From the NCBI GenBank assembly GCA_963855995.1, contig OY979716.1:88118103-88182102 (forward strand): 64,000 nucleotides of DNA, in the 5' to 3' direction. The notes beneath the pieces were generated by a model. The model was given only the letters and a program-made list of their open reading frames with translations, was not told the origin of the DNA and did no database searches. Shown piece by piece: positions 11,230 through 20,171 of the stretch. The stretch is from Muricea muricata. Its lineage: Eukaryota > Cnidaria > Anthozoa > Malacalcyonacea > Plexauridae. The position numbers and the translations under genes were made by a program. Numbering within the stretch: the stretch's first letter is position 1; every line of letters starts with the position of its first letter.

Positions 11230-12864
11230 TCACACTAGTTTTAAAGCTTCTGCTCGCTTTCTTAAAGTATTTGGAACACGACATGAATTGAAATGAAAAT
11301 CTGGATCACGCAGAATCTTTGACCAACTCAAACCGAATTTTTTCATCCCAAGTCTAAGGTAGTTGTCTTCCTCAGATGTAAAACGGATACCCGCCCGACG
11401 TGTCGGTAAATTCTCTGTTAAGTTCGTTTGATTTACTTGGTTTTCTATTGGTGGTGACTGATCAACACTGTCGCAATCATTCTCCATGCTCTTGCTTTCT
11501 TCAAGTAACTTTTGCATGCACCAGCGTCCTCTCATGGCCACTTCCCGCGAACGTTTCTTTTGATAGTGCACACGAGCAACGTTGGAGCTGTGTTTCTGGT
11601 CTTCAGATATCCACTTCTGTTCGCTGGGCAGAAGAACTTCACAACTTTGTGTTTTGATGATTTGTCTGTACCTGGTTGGATGAATGTATTTCCCGATTGC
11701 TTCGAACACCAACACACTAAATAGTTCTGTAAGTTTCTGAAATTGTTTACCGTTACGATTGACTAACACGTACTCACAAGTGGGTGTGAGAAGGGGTCTG
11801 ATGTACTTTATATAATTTTCTATCATATCCATGCTGCATTCGTCAAAATATACACTATCGAAACCGTACCTTTTGGCTGTTTTGAAAATTTTCTGATTGA
11901 CCATTCTATCGTTTCTCTTTGCGCTTTCAAACATTCGCAAGGTCAGATGCTGGTATGGCATGGGACGACAGCCTTTCACTTTTAGAAACAGGTAAGCTGC
12001 GACGAATCGGGTGGCAAAGGTAAAATCACCGGGTCTGACTGAAGAAGGACATGTCATGCAATTTTGTAATACGGATTCGTAACGTTCGGTGTGAAAGGGA
12101 ATAACGGATTGAACTTCGGACAGCGTCGCCCAACTTCTGTGCGATTTGAGTGTTTCTATGTCTAGGTCGCTTGTCCAGTTAGATCGCATGTCCTTGGCCA
12201 GGTACTTTCACGCTCTCTTCACATACACTTCAGTAACGGCAAAGTTTTGAAGCACCGAGGCAGCAGGACGGTTAAACTTTCGAAAATCTAGTAAGTCTGA
12301 AATACTTGCAACATAAGACATTTGCCCCGAGTGTCCAATACCCCACTTGTCTTTTAGACTGTCGACAAATTTTGTCAACAGTTCAGGACATCCCAAGGCG
12401 TAGTCGATTAGATTCGGCGTAAGGAGCACATCCTCTTCCCCCTCGCCATTTTCATCGTAACAAAACTTTATAAACTTTAAAGCTCTCGTTACTAAAATGT
12501 CAGATTGTTTACGAGATTTTCCGCCACCGCAACTGCTTTGAAGCCACTGGGAGAATGAATGAGCGAAGTCATTGTCTGTCGAGCAGCAGGGTACTGTGTT
12601 AGAGCCTTTATTGGTGTTACTTTCGTCGTTTGCACACGGCGAAGTGCATACGGTGGGCTTCTCGTCAAAATAGTAATACCAAGCATATTTTGTTTTTACA
12701 TGTTTGCAACAGCCTCTTTGACTTGAAAATCCTGCATGTTCACAGCCCATTACAGGACAATGATCTTGCCCATCGCTACCTTTCACCAAGTGCAAACGTC
12801 TCGGCTTTGCAAATGCCCCATCAACAGATTTCCAGTTTACTTGTGTTTTCCTTCGTGACAACAT
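11230..12864 (-). CDS. Crypton-like tyrosine recombinase, one in-frame TGA
   Basis: One frame runs from ATG at 12864 to 11230 (about 545 codons) apart from a single TGA at 12208-12210. The N-terminal part has a zinc-finger-like CPVMGCEHAGF...CKH and a helical core-binding-like region. The C-terminal part shows tyrosine recombinase marks: an arginine in GCRPMPYQHLTL, HPTRYRQ (HxxR), KHSS, then a tyrosine in VARVHYQKK. It ends in a Myb/SANT-like domain (FTSEEDNYLRLGMKKFG...LRKRAEAL). Such enzymes cut and rejoin DNA through a tyrosine, and Cryptons use them to move without a DDE transposase. No reverse transcriptase lies beside it, which argues against a DIRS element. The TGA probably replaces an arginine CGA. 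I did not find the element's ends. Confidence 0.75.
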
Positions 12865-13032
12865 GCATATACAAAGAGCAAATGGTACGCGAGCGAAATC
12901 GTTTTGCTTTTTATACTGAACATAGCGTAATTATTAGCTTGCAAAATCCACTCATCCATATAGATTACATTGCCCTGAGTTAATGTAATGCTGCAAAGGG
13001 AACAATAAAACGGAACATAATGTAAAGGGAAC

Positions 13033-13395
13033 TGTTTCGCACTCTCGTCTGCGGAGTGTTACTTTGTTTTCGAGGGCTCACCACGGACACACACTCGATT
13101 TTTGTACTTTACTTTAAAGGATACTTGAATAATACAAATAAAGTCAACTATAAAAATATACAAATATACATATTTTACAATTAATCCAACACTAATGAAA
13201 TAAAATGTCAATCTATAAACAAAAGGACTTAAAGGACTTACAATTTTCGTGGGTCGTCCGGTTGTTAAATGTACCTAAAATGTTGTTTTTTTCTTCAGTT
13301 GTGACGACGTTCTAACGTGGCGAAAATATACATAAACAACAATGTCCTTCCCGCATGCGGGCAACTTCCCGTTTTTGGGGATGAAAAGCAATTCA
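13033..13395 (-). repeat. BEL/Pao 3' LTR
   Basis: 363 bp, matching 19121-19483 except for two substitutions I can see around 13267 and 13275. The outer flank is GGAAC. Confidence 0.95.
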
Positions 13396-13489
13396 CTTCG
13401 CCCCAGTGCGGAAATAATTTTTCTAAACTTATTGAGCAACGATAAATATCAACATGTTTTTTCTTTAATGTGAATAACTGTCCGATTGA

Positions 13490-13804
13490 TTATTCCTTGA
13501 TGTCATTTAGTTCTTCTTTCGTCGCGATAAGACAGAGTTTGTGTATTGGTCGGTCATACTTCCCGTCAGCGTTCTTTACTCGGACCTTTCTCACACATCC
13601 GTCGTTTCCTGGGTATGTGCGGACAATAATCGCCATTTTCCATTGACATCGCTTATGCTTTGGATCCAACTCTAAAACAAGATCTCCTTCTTTCACGTTT
13701 TCTCTTGTTCGAAACCATTTGTTTCTCGGTAGAAGATTTGGCGCAAAGTATTTCATCCAACAACGCCAAAATTCATTTACACGTCTTTCCGTGCTTCTGA
13801 TCAT
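13490..13804 (-). CDS. BEL/Pao C-terminal DUF5641-type domain, shifted frame
   Basis: 104 codons overlapping the end of the polyprotein by four bases (ATGA at 13801-13804). The content (FWRCWMKYFAPNLLPRNKW, EGDLVLELD, CQWKMAIIVRTYPG, RPIHKLCLI) matches the DUF5641 domain that normally continues directly from the BEL/Pao integrase. The break is therefore either a one-base indel in this copy or a stop/restart or frameshift site. An indel is simpler, but the stop and start sharing ATGA is worth noting. Confidence 0.8.
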   Translation of the reverse strand: MIRSTERRVNEFWRCWMKYFAPNLLPRNKWFRTRENVKEGDLVLELDPKHKRCQWKMAIIVRTYPGNDGCVRKVRVKNADGKYDRPIHKLCLIATKEELNDIKE

Positions 13805-16800
13805 ATTTCTCGGGGGTTTACTCTCTCTTCATATTCTGGTTGTGGTGGCGTACTGTGCTGACCCAATAGGATGTCGTTAGGCGTAATCGGTGGACTTTCC
13901 CAAATGCTATCGGAACTTGGGTAAAGGGGTCGGCTGTTGATTTGGAAGGTAATTTCTGTGATGAATGTCCTCCATTGCTCTTCGGTAAATGCTGGTTCTT
14001 TGCACGTGAAATTGAAAGCTTGCCTTACAGACTTTATTAGGGATTCAACTACCCCATTTTGATGGCTGGCGTGTGGAGTATTCCACTTCCACTCGAAGTC
14101 GCACGCAAATTCTTCGGAGAGGACACTTTGGATTCTTGGAATGTCCCAATCCTGCATTATCTCTTGGAGGTAGCTCTGGGCTCCGACAAAATTTGTTCCG
14201 CAGTCAGACCAACAGGTACTCGGTTGTCCGCGTAAACAGGCAAAACGTCGGAATGCCATTAAAAACGTATCTGTGCTTCTGTCTGTGACCAATTCTAGAT
14301 GGATTGCCCTGGTCGTCATACAAGTGAATATAACAATCTGTGCCTCTTTCACCGTCTTCCGATTCAGCTTGATATGAAACGGTCCGAACATATCAATGGC
14401 AGTGTTGTGGAATGGAGGTAACCCTGTTGCTACTCTGAGACTTGGTGTTTGTCCCATAATTTGTTCCAGAGGTTTTCCACGTTGCTTTCGACAAACTACG
14501 CATTTTTTGGTGAGGCATTTCGCCATTCCTCGTAATCCAATTATCCAGAATCTTTGCCTGGCTTCTGACATCAGGCGCTTGTAACCACAGTGTCGTCTGG
14601 ACTCGTGCATCTCTTGAAGTATTAAGTATGCAAGCAGGTGATTCCTCGGCAGAATTATCGGGTTTCGCATTTCATATGGCAAGGATCTAATCTCTTCGAG
14701 CCGTCCGTGAGCTCGAATTAGGCCATCATCATCAAGCTTTGCCTTGATTTGGTTGTTAAGGGCTCCTGCATCCAGCTTGTACTGACTCCATCGAAACAGC
14801 TGTTTTTCTGCAATTTTAAGCTCTGCGGCTGTGATGGGTCCACTCAGTTTGTTCCGTTTAGCGTTTTGAACGAAACGGTTCACGTACGCCAAAGTTCGTC
14901 GAATTTTCGAGAAGGAAGAACAACTGGTCAGTAGATGGGTAAGAATAGGGTTTTCTTCAGTGAGCTTTTCTTGGTTGTGACTTTCACGATCATTTACTTG
15001 TGTAGCAGTATTGGTACAGGTGCAAGGGTTTGTGTTGTCTTTCTTCACTTTTGGTTGTTTCTTTGGAGGTTTTAACTCTTTAGCCGTTTCTTGTGTGTCA
15101 ATTTCTGGAGTAGATTGGTTTTCCCACTGTGGCCAATCAGCTTCTGGTGACTTGAGAAATGATGGGCCGGTTAACCAATCTGTGAGATGTTTGGGATCAA
15201 GTCCGCGAGTAAGTGCATCAGCTGGGTTGTCACTTGATTGAACATGTCGGAAGTCTTGCGAACCGACAGATTCTTGGATTTCTGCAACCCGGGCAGAGAC
15301 AAAAGGGCGAAATTCCTTTGGTGGAGTCTTTATCCAGGATAAAACCGTCGTGGAGTCGATCCAAAAGAATTTTCTGGCTTGATCTATACCAGCAAACTTC
15401 AGCATTGTCAAACAGGCATCGCAGATTCTTGCAAGGGTTAGGCTGCCCAACAGTTCGAGTCTAGGAATGCTTTTCTTCTTCATTGGAGCTACGAAAGCTT
15501 TGGTAATAACTGGAACACACTGAAAACTTCCGTCTATAAGTTCCCAGCGGAGGAACAATACAGCCCCGTATGCTTGATCACCGGCATCGGAGAATCCATG
15601 GACTTCTGGTGGAGAACTCGCATTGGTTGGTTTTAACTTCCGATCGAACTCTAACGATAGGAGATGATTCATTATTTGCAAGTTCTCTGTCCATCTTTTT
15701 TGGACTGGTGTTGGAATCACATCATCCCAGCCAAAACCTGAACACCACAATTCTTGCAAGTCGATCCGGAACCGTATCGTCACGGATGTCGTAATACCAA
15801 TAGGATCCCATAGCTTAGCTACGAGTGCAAGGCAATTTCTTTTAGTGAGTGTTTCGGTCAGTTCGGGGATTGCCTCTCTTTTGAAAGTAAACTTGTCCGT
15901 TTCCTTGTTCCACTTGTGACCGAGTAAATCTGTGACTATTTCACCTTCTGATTCATCGATTTCTTTACTGTTTGAATGCCAAGTTTTAATTTCAAATTTG
16001 CCATTTCCGAGAATACTATCAATCGTGCTCGTTACGTCCTTAACTTCTTCTACTGTCGGTTTGGATCCTGCAACATCGTCCACATAGACATGTTGTAACA
16101 GTTCAGCGGCTGCTTGAGGTTGTCGTTGTTTTGCTGCTTTAGCTAAGACTTTAATCGAGTTGGAAGCAATGTCGGGAGCTGGTTTATCGCCGAAACTTAA
16201 ACGGAGCCACTGATAGACGGTAGGCTCGTCGGTTGCTTTCTCTCTCCAGAGAAATCTATGGAAGACTTGGTCTTCTGGATGTACCAGGATTTGATTAAAC
16301 ATCTTCCTCACGTCTCCCGAGTATGCGATATCATCCCATCTCCACGCTGCCAGGACATTTGGGATGTCGTTGATGTAGTTGGGCCCTTTTTCGAGATGAT
16401 CGTTCAATGACAGACCATCATGGCCTTCGCAAGAAGAATCAAACACGAGTCGCACTTTCGTCGTTTTGTCAGGCGTGAAAACAGCTTGTAGAGGTAAGTA
16501 CCATTCTGGCTTTGAATGATCCACTTCCTCCGGCTGAATCTTCGTTACAAAACCTTGATCCACCAGTTTCTGGATTTCGTTAGCAACAACATCAGTACAT
16601 CGTTTTCCTTTGAGTGACTTCTCTGTAGAATACATTCTCTTGAGGGCAATATCATAATTACTTCTCTTTGGTGGACCATTTTCTTTCCAAGGCATTTTTA
16701 CTTGAATTCGGCCGTCTATCAAAGTAGTCGATTCAGACAAAGATCGCACGAATTTGTTTTCTCGCAGTTCGTTATCTGTGCAAGTACATAACTTTGTTGG

Positions 16801-18786
16801 TTTTACGCCAAGTTGATCTTGTTGCACGAGTAGTTCGATGTTCTCTTTTACATTCATGGTACCGATATCAATTGATTGAATGCTCTGACTAGTTGGGGTG
16901 AGTTGACCCAAGATATACCAACCGAAACAGTTTCTCTTTGCAATAGGGTCACCTGGTTGGCCAGGAATTACATGAACGTCAATAAAACCATCTGTGAAAT
17001 CAGTTCCAATAAGCAGATCCACAATTCCACCAGATAGATGAAGTTTATCCATCACTGAATTAAGATGATCATATTTCTTTAACGAGCTCTTTGATATTGT
17101 TCTTGCGCTACTACAGGGTTTCATAACCGTATGTACTAGAAGAGGTTTCTTAATATGTTCTTCAGAAGGAGACACCAATGTGATTCCTATAATCTCTGAC
17201 GTTTCAGATCTTTTACTTCCTCCAGCAAGATTCATCGTTAAGTGCGTTTTTGGCCCACTTAGCCCTAACTTCTTTGCCGCTGTTTTGGAGAGAAGGCTCG
17301 TATTAGAACCAGTGTCTAACATAGCAAGTATCTCAACAAGTTCGCCTTCCGAATTCTCAACTTTGATCTTTTGAATTGGAAGCAATCCTGCTACTGTTTT
17401 GACATCACCGTTATGTTTGAGTGTATTCATATCAGCGTTGTTATTGACGGTATTATCATTAAGAGCTTGTGCTGGAACGGCATTGGGGTCGAGAGGTGGT
17501 TTCTCTTGATCCTTTCTTTCATTGTGCAGAGATCTATGATGGTTCTTTTTGCATTTGTCGCAGGTAGTGCCATCAGATTTCTTACAATCTTTAGTGTGAT
17601 GAGATCGTAAGCATTTTCGACATCTCTGATTTTGTTTTACAACTTCCCATCGTTGATCAACGGTCGATGTTTGGTAGTGAGGGCACGCAGCCAACGGATG
17701 TTTTGCCTGGCAACCGAGTGGGCATGGACCGTCTTTAGACACATCAAAATCCCCTGTATGGTTGTCAGTTCTCCTGTTGAAACTTCCTCGTTGTTGACTT
17801 CGTTCTTCTGAGCTGCTTTCGGGATCTAACTTGCCTCTTGATCTGAGACTTGCTTCCTCGTGTAGCCATTGAATGAGGTTAGGAATAGTTTCTTCCTTTT
17901 TGTTTCTTTTCATTTCTCTACCAAACTCTGCATTGTCCTTAGGATCAAGCTTTGAGAGGAGCTGCGACATAAAGAATGGGGCTTCAGATGATGATGTAAC
18001 AGGACAATCGTTATCCTCCATGTCATTCGCATAACGTGCTATTTGTGTAGCATATCTTGTGAGTGATTTTGAGTCGCCTTTTACAGGTTTCTGATGACTG
18101 ATTCCCGTCAACAGCTCATCCATCATCTTTCGTTTGTCAGCAAACTCAACATCAAGTATTTCCCACGCATGATCAATGGACTTGCAGGTCTTAACTTGGT
18201 CTGTCCACCAAGACCCTTTTGGCATGGCTTTTCTAAAACGCTGTAATTGTTCATCCTTATCTTGAGAGTACTTGTTCATCCAGTGATTAAATTCTTTCTT
18301 CCATGTTGGGTATGATCTACGACATCCGTCCCAGTTCGGTACTGGTAATCTTTCAAGGCCATTTGCTACTGACTTAGGACCTTGCATGGCTTCAGCTATT
18401 TTTGTTACTGCTGACGTCATCGCTTCTAACGCATTAGGGTTGACTGTAGGTGATGTAGGTTGGCTTAGGTGTTTTTGATAAGCTGCAAATGTTTTAGCAA
18501 CTTTTAGGTACTCATTCTTTATACTTTCCCCGACCTTTTGATTGGCTGATATTAATTGCTCAGCTTCACTCACACCATCTTCGATAATTTTGTCAGCTAT
18601 TAACTCTTGTTGCTTTTTAATATTTCTATATTTTGCTTCGATTATTTTGAATGTACTTTCCAATCTTTCTAATTGAGGTTCAACGCTGTAGATTTCTCCA
18701 AATTCCTCAAATAATTCCTTTAAAGTCAAAACGGCATTGTCTCTTTTTCCAATGAGAGTCTTTAAATCAACGGTTTTCGGCGGCAT
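13801..18786 (-). CDS. BEL/Pao gag-pol polyprotein
   Basis: 1661 residues without a stop. In order: coiled-coil Gag with a DUF1759-type region (LPVPNWDGCRRSYPTWKKEF, residues about 150-300); Cys/His knuckles (about 385-420, CRKCLRSHHTKDC and CDKCKKNHH); aspartic protease (LAMLDTGSNTS, about 487); Pao-type reverse transcriptase with YVDD near 900; RNase H (GFSDAGDQAYGAVLF near 1065); integrase zinc domain (H...CVVCRKQ near 1395-1425). The DDE core has D in DMFGPF near 1463, D in WSDCGTNF near 1530 and E in NGVVES near 1579. All key residues I looked for are present. The product would assemble particles, copy the RNA and integrate the cDNA. Start ATG 18786 is the first in frame after the 5' LTR leader. 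Confidence 0.95.
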   Translation of the reverse strand: MPPKTVDLKTLIGKRDNAVLTLKELFEEFGEIYSVEPQLERLESTFKIIEAKYRNIKKQQELIADKIIEDGVSEAEQLISANQKVGESIKNEYLKVAKTFAAYQKHLSQPTSPTVNPNALEAMTSAVTKIAEAMQGPKSVANGLERLPVPNWDGCRRSYPTWKKEFNHWMNKYSQDKDEQLQRFRKAMPKGSWWTDQVKTCKSIDHAWEILDVEFADKRKMMDELLTGISHQKPVKGDSKSLTRYATQIARYANDMEDNDCPVTSSSEAPFFMSQLLSKLDPKDNAEFGREMKRNKKEETIPNLIQWLHEEASLRSRGKLDPESSSEERSQQRGSFNRRTDNHTGDFDVSKDGPCPLGCQAKHPLAACPHYQTSTVDQRWEVVKQNQRCRKCLRSHHTKDCKKSDGTTCDKCKKNHHRSLHNERKDQEKPPLDPNAVPAQALNDNTVNNNADMNTLKHNGDVKTVAGLLPIQKIKVENSEGELVEILAMLDTGSNTSLLSKTAAKKLGLSGPKTHLTMNLAGGSKRSETSEIIGITLVSPSEEHIKKPLLVHTVMKPCSSARTISKSSLKKYDHLNSVMDKLHLSGGIVDLLIGTDFTDGFIDVHVIPGQPGDPIAKRNCFGWYILGQLTPTSQSIQSIDIGTMNVKENIELLVQQDQLGVKPTKLCTCTDNELRENKFVRSLSESTTLIDGRIQVKMPWKENGPPKRSNYDIALKRMYSTEKSLKGKRCTDVVANEIQKLVDQGFVTKIQPEEVDHSKPEWYLPLQAVFTPDKTTKVRLVFDSSCEGHDGLSLNDHLEKGPNYINDIPNVLAAWRWDDIAYSGDVRKMFNQILVHPEDQVFHRFLWREKATDEPTVYQWLRLSFGDKPAPDIASNSIKVLAKAAKQRQPQAAAELLQHVYVDDVAGSKPTVEEVKDVTSTIDSILGNGKFEIKTWHSNSKEIDESEGEIVTDLLGHKWNKETDKFTFKREAIPELTETLTKRNCLALVAKLWDPIGITTSVTIRFRIDLQELWCSGFGWDDVIPTPVQKRWTENLQIMNHLLSLEFDRKLKPTNASSPPEVHGFSDAGDQAYGAVLFLRWELIDGSFQCVPVITKAFVAPMKKKSIPRLELLGSLTLARICDACLTMLKFAGIDQARKFFWIDSTTVLSWIKTPPKEFRPFVSARVAEIQESVGSQDFRHVQSSDNPADALTRGLDPKHLTDWLTGPSFLKSPEADWPQWENQSTPEIDTQETAKELKPPKKQPKVKKDNTNPCTCTNTATQVNDRESHNQEKLTEENPILTHLLTSCSSFSKIRRTLAYVNRFVQNAKRNKLSGPITAAELKIAEKQLFRWSQYKLDAGALNNQIKAKLDDDGLIRAHGRLEEIRSLPYEMRNPIILPRNHLLAYLILQEMHESRRHCGYKRLMSEARQRFWIIGLRGMAKCLTKKCVVCRKQRGKPLEQIMGQTPSLRVATGLPPFHNTAIDMFGPFHIKLNRKTVKEAQIVIFTCMTTRAIHLELVTDRSTDTFLMAFRRFACLRGQPSTCWSDCGTNFVGAQSYLQEIMQDWDIPRIQSVLSEEFACDFEWKWNTPHASHQNGVVESLIKSVRQAFNFTCKEPAFTEEQWRTFITEITFQINSRPLYPSSDSIWESPPITPNDILLGQHSTPPQPEYEERVNPREI

Positions 18787-19120
18787 TTTGAGCGATGTGA
18801 TTTAGTTTTTAGTTTTGTATATTTAATGAGCCTCGTTTTCGTGTTACGCACCGTCCACAGACCATGCGGCCATATTAATTTTCAGATATTTTCAAGATAT
18901 TTCGTATTTTTTACCCTTTCTTCGTAAAATAACACAGAAAAATTGAAATATTCTGACCTATTTAGACTTTGAACAACTCTTGCTCTTCAGGGTCTTTCGA
19001 AGGACGGTCTGTCGCTGTATATTTTGCTGTCGGTTGTCCTTGAAAGGCTTTGTTTATCTTCAAAGTTTTTCCGATTTTTGCAAGCTGGTAAGTCCTCTTT
19101 AGCTACTAGAAAATTTTGAC
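18787..19120 (-). other. BEL/Pao 5' leader
   Basis: About 330 bp between the 5' LTR and the gag start on the minus strand. The sequence directly after the LTR (GTCAAAATTTTCTAGTAGC) should be the primer-binding site, but I do not recognise the matching tRNA. Confidence 0.6.
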
Positions 19121-19483
19121 TGTTTCGCACTCTCGTCTGCGGAGTGTTACTTTGTTTTCGAGGGCTCACCACGGACACACACTCGATTTTTGTACTTTAC
19201 TTTAAAGGATACTTGAATAATACAAATAAAGTCAACTATAAAAATATACAAATATACATATTTTACAATTAATCCAACACTAATGAAATAAAATGTCAAT
19301 CTATAAACAAAAGGACTTAAAGGACTTACAATTTTCGTGGGTCGTCCGGTTGTTAATTGTACTTAAAATGTTGTTTTTTTCTTCAGTTGTGACGACGTTC
19401 TAACGTGGCGAAAATATACATAAACAACAATGTCCTTCCCGCATGCGGGCAACTTCCCGTTTTTGGGGATGAAAAGCAATTCA
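19121..19483 (-). repeat. BEL/Pao 5' LTR
   Basis: 363 bp copy of 13033-13395, flanked outside by GGAAC (19484-19488). It would supply the promoter for the element. Confidence 0.95.
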
Positions 19484-19860
19484 GGAACGATACCCTTTGT
19501 TGTTCCCATTCAGTGCGCTGATTAGCAATAAACGAATAATAGTTTCTAGCATTATTATTCGTTCCTGTTTCGCAGAGCAGAACCTTTTGTTCCTAAATAA
19601 GGAACCACAATAGGAAACATTTTTGTTGTTCCTAATTGCAATATTTGTGATAGCGTTCCTATTTGAGGAACAATTAAGTATAAGGAACGATCAAATTGAA
19701 GTCGGATCAATTTGTTCCGTTTCAAATCGCGTTCCTTTTTAAAATGAGAACAGCCGACGCAATTAACATGTGTTCCTAACTTGCATTTTAAATAGATGCA
19801 TAAAACAAGGTGCGAGGAAATCCCATTTCCTATAAGCAATTAGAAGTCCTAAATTGTTTA
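19484..19860. repeat. GGAAC/GTTCC-rich interspersed repeat
   Basis: GGAAC or GTTCC recurs about every 20-30 bp in both orientations across this segment, and also just left of the BEL/Pao insertion (12990-13032). The BEL target duplication is itself GGAAC. There is no coding potential. It may be a decayed palindromic MITE split by the BEL element. Confidence 0.55.
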
Positions 19861-20171
19861 ACGCTGGAGGTAGCATCTTCCCACCCTTACGGTTTCAGCC
19901 AATCGAATTGCTTTACAATAATGGCGCGAAATCATGCGAAAAAAGTTTTTTTAAAGAAATAACAAAAGGAACAATATTGTAGGATATGCTTGATGATAGT
20001 AGTGCTGGTGGTAGATGACCAAAGTATATAAATCTGTTCCAATGCATGATTATTGCTGCAATAAATAGAACGATTGCTTCTTTCTAAATGTTCGCTTCAA
20101 ACAAGTTCGCTTTAAATAGTTCGCTTTCAATATTTTTGTGTTAATTTTTCACCAAAAGCAATTTTGCAATC
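19861..20171. other. Upstream region of SF3 copy C
   Basis: Includes GGTAGATGACCAAAGTA (20012-20028), shared with the region upstream of copy B (about 7068-7084), so it is likely part of the original SF3 gene unit. Confidence 0.5.

Larger units (their letters stand above)
13033..19483 (-). mobile_element. BEL/Pao LTR retrotransposon, nearly intact
   Basis: The element is 6.45 kb on the minus strand, with LTRs at 19121-19483 (5') and 13033-13395 (3'), both 363 bp. They begin TGAATTGC and end GAAACA on the element strand. The flanks are GGAAC at 13028-13032 and GGAAC at 19484-19488, a 5-bp target duplication typical of LTR elements. By eye the LTRs differ at only two positions, so insertion is recent. 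The coding region is one long polyprotein plus a short overlapping frame. A candidate polypurine tract (GGGGCGAAG on the element strand) abuts the 3' LTR. Confidence 0.95.

Noticed and set aside
13400..13490. Search for a BEL/Pao env gene
   Set aside because: Only about 90 bp lies between the DUF5641 frame and the 3' LTR, so there is no room for one.
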